A DNA stretch of 11,456 nt from positions 1 through 11,456 of the forward strand of contig CAADSM010000023.1 in assembly GCA_900751785.1 (NCBI GenBank), read 5' to 3'. A program made the position numbers and the translations under genes. The stretch is from Lachnospiraceae bacterium. GTDB lineage: Bacteria > Bacillota > Clostridia > Lachnospirales > Lachnospiraceae. Of the stretch, positions 1 to 6,492 are shown piece after piece (within the stretch, counting starts at the first letter, position 1; every line of letters begins with the position of its first letter). Below the pieces are notes generated by a model. It ran no database searches. It had not been told where the DNA came from and saw only the letters and a list, made by a program, of their open reading frames with translations.

Positions 1-18
1 GGGGCAGGCGCCTTTGAA

Positions 19-155
19 GTAATCTGTAGAAAGTCTTAAGGGAACGGGGTCCGGCGTTAAGGCTTACGATAAGATTGTCTGAACGTAAGTGAGTTGTCTT
101 ATCGTAAGCCTTGCTTTTAGCCGGATCACGTTCCCTTTAGACATTCTAAGATTAC
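19..155. repeat. Long imperfect palindrome (about 60-nt arms, 22-nt loop)
   Basis: The two arms pair in successive blocks. The inner 16 bp are perfect (59-74 AAGGCTTACGATAAGA with 97-112) around a 22-nt loop (75-96). Outside these, 50-55 TCCGGC pairs with 120-125 and 38-46 AAGGGAACG with 129-137. Then 33-36 pairs with 139-142, and 19-31 pairs with 144-155 with one bulge. The blocks are separated by small internal loops (3 x 3 and 3 x 7 nt). Weak further pairing (3-8 GGCAGG with 178-183 CCTGCC) suggests it may continue past the window edge. It lies downstream of the symporter gene. No protein is encoded and no T-run follows on either strand, so it is not a classic terminator. It could be a miniature inverted-repeat element, a structured RNA or a decayed palindromic repeat; nature unknown. 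Confidence 0.8.
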
Positions 156-264
156 GGAACGAAGCCAGAACCGCCCTCCTGCCATCGCAGAAGAATTGCC
201 GCAGGTCAGCCCGCACTGTTTTCGGACTTTAGCTCAGTTATAACTTCCACACAAACCCGATTTT
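156..264. other. Non-coding flank downstream of the symporter
   Basis: No credible gene was seen between the long palindrome and the symporter stop codon. It contains a 10-bp perfect palindrome, AGTTATAACT, at 236-245. No stem followed by a T-run is visible directly after the symporter stop, so where that transcript ends is unclear; the palindrome at 19-155 is the nearest strong structure. Confidence 0.5.
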
Positions 265-1791
265 TCACTGAAGGGAGCGTTTCTTCGTGATAGTCACTTT
301 TTCCTCGTAGCACATGAAAATCTCGTCTGCTTTCTCCCGCTTCATCTTCGGCGTGATGAAGCTGACGACCGGCACGACGATCAAACCGGCGACCATGGCC
401 ACAGCGCCTGCGTTGATCGAAGACTCGATGTAGCCGATGAACATGTTCGATACGGTGATGCCGATCCCGGCAATGAATCCCGCCCATACGCCGGCTTTTG
501 TCACGCCCTTCCAGTAAAGGCCGTACAGGAACGGAGCCAGGAATGCGCCTGCCAGCGCTCCCCAGGAGATTCCCATGAGCTGGGCGATAAAGGTCGGCGG
601 GTCAAGCGCGATCACGACCGACACAATGATGAAGAACACGATCAGGAGCTGCATCGTAACGATCTGCTTCTTCTCGCTCATCTTCTTGATCACATTATCC
701 TTGAGCAGATCCAGCGTCAGCGTGGAGCTGGAGGTCAGCACAAGAGAGGACAGCGTAGACATGGATGCCGAGAGCACGAGCACGACTACGATTCCGATCA
801 GGATATCCGGCAGGGCGGACAGCATATACGGGATGATACTGTCATACACGACCGCTCCTGTCGTCTCATCGTAGATCGCCGGAGAGTCGAACAATCTGGC
901 AAATCCGCCGAGGAAATAGCATCCGCCCGACACGACAATGGCGAAAACCGTAGAGATGACAGTTCCTGTGTTGATCGATTTCTCATCCTTGATGGCATAG
1001 AATTTTCCGATCATCTGGGGCAGCCCCCAAGTGCCGAGGGAGGTCAGGACCACAACGCCCAGCAGATTCGCCGGATCCGGCCCGAAGAAAGAGGTGAAAG
1101 CCCCCGGCTGTCCCGCTGTGACCGCCACGTCGCTGGGGATCTGGGCCATCTCTGCGATCGCATTCATGAATCCCCCCTGTCCATTCAGGACAGCAGCGAT
1201 CACAACTACGATCCCGACAAGCATGATAATACCCTGAATAAAATCGTTGATGGCTGTCGCCATATATCCGCCTAAGATCACGTATACTGCGGTAAAGAGT
1301 GCCATAGCGACGACACACCATGTATACGGGATATGAAACGCCATCTCGAACAGACGGGAAAGTCCGTTGTAGACCGAAGCCGTGTATGGTATGAGAAAGA
1401 TAAAGACGATCACTGACGCCATGATCTTGAGCGCCTTGCTGTCATAGCGCTCTCCGAAGAAATCCGGCATGGTCCTGGAACCGAGGTGCTGTGTCATGAC
1501 CTTCGTCCGCCTTCCAAGAACAACCCACGCAAGCAGGCTTCCGATCACCGCATTCCCTATGCCGATCCACGTACTGGCAATCCCGTATTTCCATCCGAAC
1601 TGCCCTGCATAGCCAACAAAGACGACCGCCGAGAAATAAGACGTGCCGTAGGCAAATGCAGTAAACCACGGTCCCACAGACCTTCCTCCCAGTACAAAGC
1701 CATCCACACTGGTGGCATGCCGTCTCGAGTAGATCCCCACTCCTACCATCACGGCGAAAAATACAATGAGCAATACAATTTTAATCCCCAT
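265..1791 (-). CDS. Sodium:solute symporter (SSS family), substrate unknown
   Basis: This is a 508-residue inner-membrane transporter with about 13 hydrophobic segments, expected to couple solute uptake to the sodium gradient. The N-terminal family signature LGGRSVGPW (34-42) and the helix-8 segment SASMSTLSSLVLTSSS (341-356, with Met-Ser-Thr at 344-346) correspond to the sodium-site regions of PutP and vSGLT. The residue matching the essential PutP Asp55 is Tyr52 here, so proline is an unlikely substrate. The reading frame is open up to 1911, but the start is placed at ATG 1791. GGAAGG lies 8 nt upstream of it, and the upstream 40 codons cover a promoter and two palindromes. The tail (residues 482-508) is charged and cytoplasmic. 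It has its own promoter behind mgsA. Family is certain; substrate is not inferable. Confidence 0.93.
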   Translation of the reverse strand: MGIKIVLLIVFFAVMVGVGIYSRRHATSVDGFVLGGRSVGPWFTAFAYGTSYFSAVVFVGYAGQFGWKYGIASTWIGIGNAVIGSLLAWVVLGRRTKVMTQHLGSRTMPDFFGERYDSKALKIMASVIVFIFLIPYTASVYNGLSRLFEMAFHIPYTWCVVAMALFTAVYVILGGYMATAINDFIQGIIMLVGIVVVIAAVLNGQGGFMNAIAEMAQIPSDVAVTAGQPGAFTSFFGPDPANLLGVVVLTSLGTWGLPQMIGKFYAIKDEKSINTGTVISTVFAIVVSGGCYFLGGFARLFDSPAIYDETTGAVVYDSIIPYMLSALPDILIGIVVVLVLSASMSTLSSLVLTSSSTLTLDLLKDNVIKKMSEKKQIVTMQLLIVFFIIVSVVIALDPPTFIAQLMGISWGALAGAFLAPFLYGLYWKGVTKAGVWAGFIAGIGITVSNMFIGYIESSINAGAVAMVAGLIVVPVVSFITPKMKREKADEIFMCYEEKVTITKKRSLQ

Positions 1792-1824
1792 CCCGCTTTC
1801 CTTCCTTTCGATTATGCTTATTCG

Positions 1825-1847
1825 CTTTAAAGCGTTGCGCTTTAAAG
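1825..1847 (-). promoter_or_regulatory. Perfect 10-bp stem-loop / paired palindrome in the symporter leader
   Basis: CTTTAAAGCG (1825-1834) and its exact complement CGCTTTAAAG (1838-1847) are separated by 3 nt. The left half also lies in a 12-bp perfect palindrome, CGCTTTAAAGCG (1823-1834), and the right half repeats its core 15 bp away. It sits between the predicted transcription start (near 1860) and the ribosome binding site. It could be a tandem operator or an RNA hairpin governing expression. No T-run follows, so a terminator is unlikely. Confidence 0.65.
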
Positions 1848-1866
1848 TATTAAAGTAGCTTTTCAT

Positions 1867-1896
1867 AGAATAACACGGGCATGACGCCCGTGTCAA
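1867..1896 (-). promoter_or_regulatory. Symporter promoter with inverted repeat in the spacer
   Basis: On the minus strand, TTGACA (1896-1891, perfect -35) is followed by an 18-bp spacer and TATTCT (1872-1867, 4 of 6 matches to -10). An inverted repeat with 8-bp arms ACACGGGC / GCCCGTGT and a 5-nt centre (1873-1893) fills the spacer and overlaps the end of the -35. This is the position expected for a repressor site, or for a MerR-like activator that acts on overlong spacers. The same repeat lies 18 nt beyond the mgsA stop and so would also be in the mgsA transcript. Confidence 0.65.
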
Positions 1897-1910
1897 CATA
1901 AAATATTCCA

Positions 1911-2387
1911 TTATTTCATCTGATTTACTCTCTCCTGGATCGTCTTGTTGAAATTCTCGATCTTTCTGCTGTACGGCTCATTCATGTATTTGGAATTGAG
2001 CATAAAATCTGCCGTCGCGAGATTGTTGGCGATCGGGATATCGTAGACTACCGCAATACGGAGAAGGGCCTTCACATCCGGATCATGGGGCTGCGCTTCC
2101 AGCGGGTCCCAGAGAAAGATCATAAAGTCGATCTGTCCTTCCACGATCTTGGCTCCAATCTGCTGATCTCCGCCCAGAGGACCGCTGCAGTACCCTTTGA
2201 CCGGAAGTCCCGTTCTCTCTGCGATCAGGCGGGCTGTTGTTCCCGTGCCGCAGAGGAAATGGCTTTTCAGCACTTCCTTATTCCTGTCACACCAGTCGAC
2301 CAGTTCTTTTTTCTTTCCATCATGCGCCACCAGCGCGATATGTTTTGCCTTTTCAATTTCCATTGTTACATAATTGTCGTCAAGCAT
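1911..2387 (-). CDS. mgsA: Methylglyoxal synthase
   Basis: A 158-residue cytosolic enzyme that converts dihydroxyacetone phosphate to methylglyoxal and phosphate, the entry to the glycolytic bypass used when sugar phosphates accumulate and phosphate is low. All catalytic residues known from the E. coli enzyme (His19, Asp20, Asp71, His98, Asp101) are present with a constant +3 offset: His22 and Asp23 in AHDGKK, Asp74 in SGPLGGDQQIGA, and His101 and Asp104 in PHDPD. FLWDPLEAQPHDPD (91-104) is the family signature. Full length. ATG at 2387 is chosen because AGGAGG stands 7 nt upstream; Met9 is a less likely alternative. It is separated from the upstream gene by a terminator and has its own candidate promoter. 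Product identity is secure. Confidence 0.97.
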   Translation of the reverse strand: MLDDNYVTMEIEKAKHIALVAHDGKKKELVDWCDRNKEVLKSHFLCGTGTTARLIAERTGLPVKGYCSGPLGGDQQIGAKIVEGQIDFMIFLWDPLEAQPHDPDVKALLRIAVVYDIPIANNLATADFMLNSKYMNEPYSRKIENFNKTIQERVNQMK

Positions 2388-2417
2388 GTCTCAGCCTCCT
2401 GTCAACCTCACAGCGGA

Positions 2418-2432
2418 CGGGCCTGCCGCCCG
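2418..2432. repeat. GC-rich inverted repeat in the mgsA leader
   Basis: CGGGC, a 5-nt centre and GCCCG lie about 20 bp upstream of the mgsA ribosome binding site, within the predicted 5' leader. The arm sequence and the 5-nt spacing match the core of the repeat in the symporter promoter (1876-1890). It may be a shared operator or a leader hairpin, but the match is short and the region is GC-rich. Confidence 0.4.
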
Positions 2433-2500
2433 CCACCAAACGATCTGCCCCACCGCCGGAAGACGGATGGATGCAGGAAATCCCTATTGCTACAGTAACT

Positions 2501-2529
2501 ATGATACTATAAATCAGCAGAATTGGAAA
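2501..2529 (-). promoter_or_regulatory. Candidate mgsA promoter
   Basis: On the minus strand, TTTCCA (2529-2524, 4 of 6) and TATCAT (2506-2501, 5 of 6) have a 17-bp spacer. A start near 2494 would give a leader of about 105 nt with GC-rich hairpin potential. It lies just beyond the T-run ending the upstream operon, which fits an independent unit. Based on sequence resemblance only. Confidence 0.45.
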
Positions 2530-2532
2530 GAT

Positions 2533-2573
2533 AAAAAACTGATTTCCACCGCCGGAAACTCCCTGCCGGTCAG
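2533..2573 (-). terminator. Probable intrinsic terminator after the topB/LbH operon
   Basis: It begins 12 nt beyond the stop of the LbH acyltransferase gene. Two alternative stems precede a run of six T (minus strand, 2538-2533). One is CTGACCGG (2573-2566) with CCGG (2555-2552) plus TCAG (2542-2539), leaving a 9-nt bulge and abutting the T-run. The other is TTTCC/GGAAA (2558-2543), ending 4 nt before it. The stems are modest, so termination may be partial. Confidence 0.5.
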
Positions 2574-2585
2574 CGATCACAGCTC

Positions 2586-3257
2586 TTAGTCTTCGATCTT
2601 CTCCACGACTTCTCCCTGTTTTTTGTAGATGCTGTGGCCCGGAACAAATCCGCGGACAGAGGACAGCGGATAGATATTGCTGTGGCTTCCCACTACAGTT
2701 CCCGGATTCAGGACACTTCCGCATCCCACCTCCACTTCATCGCCGAGCATAGCGCCGAACTTCTTCATTCCGGTCTCAATATTTCCCTCCGGAGTCTTCA
2801 CAACGACAAGCTTTTTGTCCGATTTTACATTTGATGTGATGGAGCCGGCTCCCATATGTGACTTATAGCCGAGAATCGAGTCTCCAACATAATTGTAGTG
2901 CGGAACCTGCACTTTATTGAACAGGATCACGTTCTTGAGCTCTGTGGAGTTTCCTACGACCGCGCCCTCGCCGACGATGGCATTGCCGCGGATAAATGCA
3001 CAATGACGCACCTCCGCATTTTTTCCAATGATCGCCGGTCCGTTGATGAATGCTGTCGGAGCGACTTTGGCGGACTTCGCGATCCAAATGTTCTCGCCGC
3101 GCTTCTCATACTCTTCGCTGCTGAGAGTCTCGCCCAGCTCCAGGATAAAGCTGCTGATCTTCGGAAGGACTTCCCACGGGGAGGGCACCCCCTCAAAAAT
3201 GTCCTTCGCGATCGTCTGATCCAGTGTATAAAGTTCCTTTACTGTCAATGCTTCCAT
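2586..3257 (-). CDS. Left-handed beta-helix acyltransferase, GlmU C-terminal type
   Basis: A 223-residue protein. Residues 1-55 are helical and unfamiliar in detail; from about 56 to 205 it shows hexapeptide repeats (ENIWIAKSAKVAPTAFINGP, AIIGKNAEV, AIVGEGAVVG) of a left-handed beta-helix. PHYNYVGDS (119-127) aligns with the GHLTYLGDA active-site segment of GlmU, so His120 matches the E. coli catalytic His363 and Tyr123 matches Tyr366. GAGSITSN (136-143) matches GAGTITCN, but the following GlmU Tyr is Val144. The N-terminal uridylyltransferase domain of GlmU is absent. I infer an acetyltransferase acting on an amino-sugar phosphate or a related acceptor; such proteins are often loosely annotated as UDP-N-acetylglucosamine pyrophosphorylase, which the missing domain argues against. 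The ATG has AAGGAG 7 nt upstream. It is the last gene of the operon, 36 bp after topB. Confidence 0.85.
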   Translation of the reverse strand: MEALTVKELYTLDQTIAKDIFEGVPSPWEVLPKISSFILELGETLSSEEYEKRGENIWIAKSAKVAPTAFINGPAIIGKNAEVRHCAFIRGNAIVGEGAVVGNSTELKNVILFNKVQVPHYNYVGDSILGYKSHMGAGSITSNVKSDKKLVVVKTPEGNIETGMKKFGAMLGDEVEVGCGSVLNPGTVVGSHSNIYPLSSVRGFVPGHSIYKKQGEVVEKIED

Positions 3258-3293
3258 CTTTCTTCTCCTTTTCCGCCGTTTTCCGGCAATCTT

Positions 3294-5384
3294 TTACTTC
3301 TCCTTCTTTGCTCTGCCGGCAGAGGAAGATTTTCCGCTGCCCTTTTTATAAAACTCTGCGGCCCTGTCATAGCAGGCCCTCAGCTGATACTGATTGTTGA
3401 GACCTTTGACGCCGACGGTCCGGCTGGTGATAAAATGATCCAGCTTCGCCATATATTCATCCGGAGTGATGCTCCCCTCCGCCACATAGGTGAGTCCCTT
3501 CTCCCAGCTCGCCGTGAGCTCAGGGTTGAGAAGTGACCGGATGGAGTGCTCCACCACGTCAAATACCATCTCACCCTGCAGGGTCGGAGTGATGATCTGT
3601 GTCTTCTTGTTCAGCGCCAGATACTTGATGTTGATCAGCTTCTTCAGGATCTCTGCCCGCGTCGCGCTGGTGCCGATCCCGCTGCCCTTGATCTGCGCGC
3701 GGAGCTCCTCATCCTCTATAAGCTGTCCTGCATTTTCCATGGCGAGGATCATGGAACCGGAATTGTACCGCTTCGGCGGCGAGGTCTCTCCTTCCTTGAT
3801 CTCGAGCGCCTTCACCGGGAGCGTTATCCCTTTTTTCAGGCTCCGGATCACCTCAAAAAGATCCGCGTCCGGATTCTGCTCTCCCGCATCGGCATCCTGG
3901 TCTCCTGCAGTTTCCGGCGTATTCTGCGATCCCTCCTGCGGGTCATTCCCCGGCTTTTTTCTCTGCTGGGGGATCCCCGCCACTTTCAGGTAGCCCTCCT
4001 CCGCCAGCACCTTAAATCCGGAAAAGAAGCTCTCCCCCCTGATCTGCGTAGTGATCGATACTTTCTGATACACCGCCGGAGGATAGAAGATGCTCAAAAA
4101 TCTCCTGACGATCAGATCGTACACTTTCTGCGATACAGCGGAGACCGATTTCAGCGCTCCCAGCCCCTGTCCGGTAGGAATGATCGCATAGTGATCCGTG
4201 ATCTGTTTGTCATTCACATAACGGCTCTTCGCCAGGCTCTTATAGCTGCCGAAACCGAGGATGTCCTGCAGATACGGCGCAGCCATAGGGTATTTTGAAA
4301 GCCCGTTCAGATTACGTGTGATTTCCTTCGCCACCGCAGTGGAGAGCACTCTCGCATCCGTTCTCGGATACGTCACCAGCTTCTTCTCGTACAGCTCCTG
4401 TACGATCCGCAGCGTCTCGTCCGGGCTGATCTTGAACCGCTTGGAGCAGTCATTCTGAAGCTCCGCCAGATTGTACAGAAGCGGCGGATTTTTCTTCTCC
4501 TTCTTCTTCTCGATGGAGCGGATCTCGCACAGGACCGGTTTTTCCTCGGTCAGATACCGGATCAGCTCCTCCGCTTTCTCCCGCTCCTTGAATCCATTCT
4601 CCTTATACAGGTCAAAGGATTCAAAATACTTAGACCCCTGTACCGCACGCCATTCGCCCTCAAACGCATGGCCTGATGCGTCTATGGTGCTCACCACGCG
4701 GTAAAACGGCGTCTTGACGAAGTTCCGGATCTCACGCTCCCTTCTCACGACCATGCCCAGCACGCAGGTCATGACCCTGCCCACGGAGATCACAGCGTAT
4801 TTGGTGTGCAGGTAGGAGGAAATACTGTTTCCGTATTTCAGCGTCAGCAGACGGGAAAAATTGATCCCCATCAGGTAGTCTTCCTTCGCCCTCAGATAGG
4901 CTGACGCGCTCAGGTTGTCATACTCGGACAGATCCTTTGCCTCCCGTATTCCTCTTAAGATCTCTTCTTCCGTCTGCGAATCAATCCATACCCTCCGGCG
5001 TTTTTTCCCTTTGACGTGTGCCTCCTGCTCTACAAGACGATAAATATACTCTCCCTCCCGTCCCGAGTCAGTGCACACATAGATCGTATCCACGTCATCC
5101 CGGTTGAGCAGGCCGCTGACGATCTGGAACTGCTTCGCCACGCCGGGGATGATCTCGTATTTAAACTCAGAAGGAATAAAAGGAAGTGTATCCAGGCTCC
5201 AGCGCTTCAGCGCCGGATCGTATTCTTCCGGATAGCTCATCGTGACAAGATGCCCGACGCACCATGTCACGACTGCCTCGTCAGCCTCCAGATAACCGTC
5301 CCGTCTCTTTGTATTCAGTTTTAAAGCTTTCGCAAATTCCTGCGCCACACTGGGCTTCTCTGCGATATATAATGATTTTCCCAT
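3294..5384 (-). CDS. topB: DNA topoisomerase III (type IA)
   Basis: A 696-residue type IA topoisomerase that cuts single-stranded DNA through a 5'-phosphotyrosine, decatenating and relaxing DNA. It opens with the Toprim domain: YIAEKPS (6-12, Glu9) and CTDSGREGE (104-112), where the second acidic position of DxD is Gly108, as in other Firmicute TopB proteins (TDAGREGE). The catalytic Tyr339 is in KLVTYPRTD (336-343) with Arg341. The late domain shows GSGIGTSATRAEI (567-579). Residues 472-508 form a hydrophilic Asp/Gln/Pro-rich stretch that looks like a flexible insert. There are no zinc fingers; the end (682-696) is Lys/Ser-rich and may bind DNA. The only in-frame start after the galM stop is ATG 5384, which lacks a well-placed Shine-Dalgarno (AGGA is over 15 nt away), so coupling to galM is likely. 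Confidence 0.96.
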   Translation of the reverse strand: MGKSLYIAEKPSVAQEFAKALKLNTKRRDGYLEADEAVVTWCVGHLVTMSYPEEYDPALKRWSLDTLPFIPSEFKYEIIPGVAKQFQIVSGLLNRDDVDTIYVCTDSGREGEYIYRLVEQEAHVKGKKRRRVWIDSQTEEEILRGIREAKDLSEYDNLSASAYLRAKEDYLMGINFSRLLTLKYGNSISSYLHTKYAVISVGRVMTCVLGMVVRREREIRNFVKTPFYRVVSTIDASGHAFEGEWRAVQGSKYFESFDLYKENGFKEREKAEELIRYLTEEKPVLCEIRSIEKKKEKKNPPLLYNLAELQNDCSKRFKISPDETLRIVQELYEKKLVTYPRTDARVLSTAVAKEITRNLNGLSKYPMAAPYLQDILGFGSYKSLAKSRYVNDKQITDHYAIIPTGQGLGALKSVSAVSQKVYDLIVRRFLSIFYPPAVYQKVSITTQIRGESFFSGFKVLAEEGYLKVAGIPQQRKKPGNDPQEGSQNTPETAGDQDADAGEQNPDADLFEVIRSLKKGITLPVKALEIKEGETSPPKRYNSGSMILAMENAGQLIEDEELRAQIKGSGIGTSATRAEILKKLINIKYLALNKKTQIITPTLQGEMVFDVVEHSIRSLLNPELTASWEKGLTYVAEGSITPDEYMAKLDHFITSRTVGVKGLNNQYQLRACYDRAAEFYKKGSGKSSSAGRAKKEK

Positions 5385-5414
5385 ATAGTCGTTACTGTCT
5401 GTCCTGTTCCTGCT

Positions 5415-6464
5415 TTACTCGCACGGCACAAAGCGGTAAGCCGTCCGGGTGTCGTACTTCTCCCCCCTGCGGCAGACGGGTCCCGGGAAATTGTCATGAT
5501 GTATGGCGTCTGGATAATACTGTGTCTCCAGGCAGACCGCGCTGCGGCTCCCGTAGACTGCCCCGTCCTTTCCCGGCTCGTTGTCAAGGAAATTTGCCGT
5601 GTACATCTGTACTCCCGGAAGATCCGTCCAGACTTCCATCCTGATCCCGCTCCTGTCAGCCGTCACTTCTGCTACTTTATCAAATCCGTTTTCATTTTTC
5701 AATACCCAGTTATGATCGTAGCCTGCTCCGAAGCGCAGCGGCTCATAGTCCGCATCGATCTCGGCGCCCAGCTTCTTCGCCGTCCTGAAATCCATGGGAG
5801 TGCCTTCAACCGGGCGGATCTCGCCGGTCGGAATGGACTCTGCATCGGCGGGCGTAAATGCGTCTGCTTCCAGCATGACCGTATGCTCCAGCACGCTTCC
5901 GCTGTCATGCCCGTTCAGATTGAAATAGCTGTGGTTGGTCATATTGATGACCGTGTCCTGATCCGGGACCGCCTCGTAATGGATCGTGAGCATATTGTCC
6001 TCATCCAGACTGTATGTCACATACATATCCAGAGCACCCGGATATCCCTGATCCCCGTCCGGGCTGTGGAGAAGGAATGTCACATGATCATCGCCGTTTT
6101 CCGCCACTTCCCAGAACCTCTTATTATAATAGTCCAGTCCGCTGTGGAGGTTGTTTCCGTTGTCATTTTTCTCCAGGTCATAGGTCCTTCCGCCGATCTC
6201 GATCTGTGCGCCGCCGATCCGGTTCGCACTCCTTCCTACTGTAGCGCCGATGGAAGCCTCCCCTCTCTCATAGCCTGCGGCATCGTCATACCCGAGCACC
6301 ACGTCCAGCGGGATCCCGTCCTTTCCTTTCACTATCACATTGACCAGGGCCGCGCCGTAATCTGTGACAGACACCGTTGTCCCCGCATCGTTTTTCATCG
6401 TATAAAGCCAGGCCTTTCTGCCGTCTCCTGTTGTTCCAAACTGTTTTACTGTAAGTTTATCCAT
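5415..6464 (-). CDS. galM: Aldose 1-epimerase (galactose mutarotase)
   Basis: A 349-residue cytosolic enzyme that interconverts the alpha and beta anomers of galactose and other aldohexoses, feeding the Leloir pathway. Conserved active-site elements appear in order: GRSANRIG (78-84, Arg82), GNNLHSG (103-109, His107, general acid region), TNHSYFNLNG (176-185, His178), GYDHNWVL (248-255, Asp250, sugar binding) and LETQYYPDA (312-320, Glu313, catalytic base). Length is typical and there is no signal peptide. AGGAGG lies 5 nt before the ATG. No galK, galT or galE is nearby; it sits between ppk and topB in the operon, so its link to galactose use is not shown by context. Confidence 0.96.
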   Translation of the reverse strand: MDKLTVKQFGTTGDGRKAWLYTMKNDAGTTVSVTDYGAALVNVIVKGKDGIPLDVVLGYDDAAGYERGEASIGATVGRSANRIGGAQIEIGGRTYDLEKNDNGNNLHSGLDYYNKRFWEVAENGDDHVTFLLHSPDGDQGYPGALDMYVTYSLDEDNMLTIHYEAVPDQDTVINMTNHSYFNLNGHDSGSVLEHTVMLEADAFTPADAESIPTGEIRPVEGTPMDFRTAKKLGAEIDADYEPLRFGAGYDHNWVLKNENGFDKVAEVTADRSGIRMEVWTDLPGVQMYTANFLDNEPGKDGAVYGSRSAVCLETQYYPDAIHHDNFPGPVCRRGEKYDTRTAYRFVPCE

Positions 6465-6492
6465 TGTCTCCTCCTGATTTTTCTTACTATTT

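Noticed and set aside
206..487. A 93-codon minus-strand frame overlapping the symporter 3' end
   Set aside because: It lies mostly in another frame of the symporter gene and has Arg/His-rich shadow composition.
1873..1893. The 8-5-8 repeat as a standard intrinsic terminator of mgsA
   Set aside because: The bases that follow on the minus strand (TATTCTATGAAAAG) lack a T-run; the fit to a promoter spacer is better, though a dual role stays possible.
1792..1911. A 40-codon N-terminal extension of the symporter frame
   Set aside because: It overlaps a promoter and two palindromes, its peptide has no family resemblance, and ATG 1791 has a good ribosome binding site followed by the usual first membrane helix.
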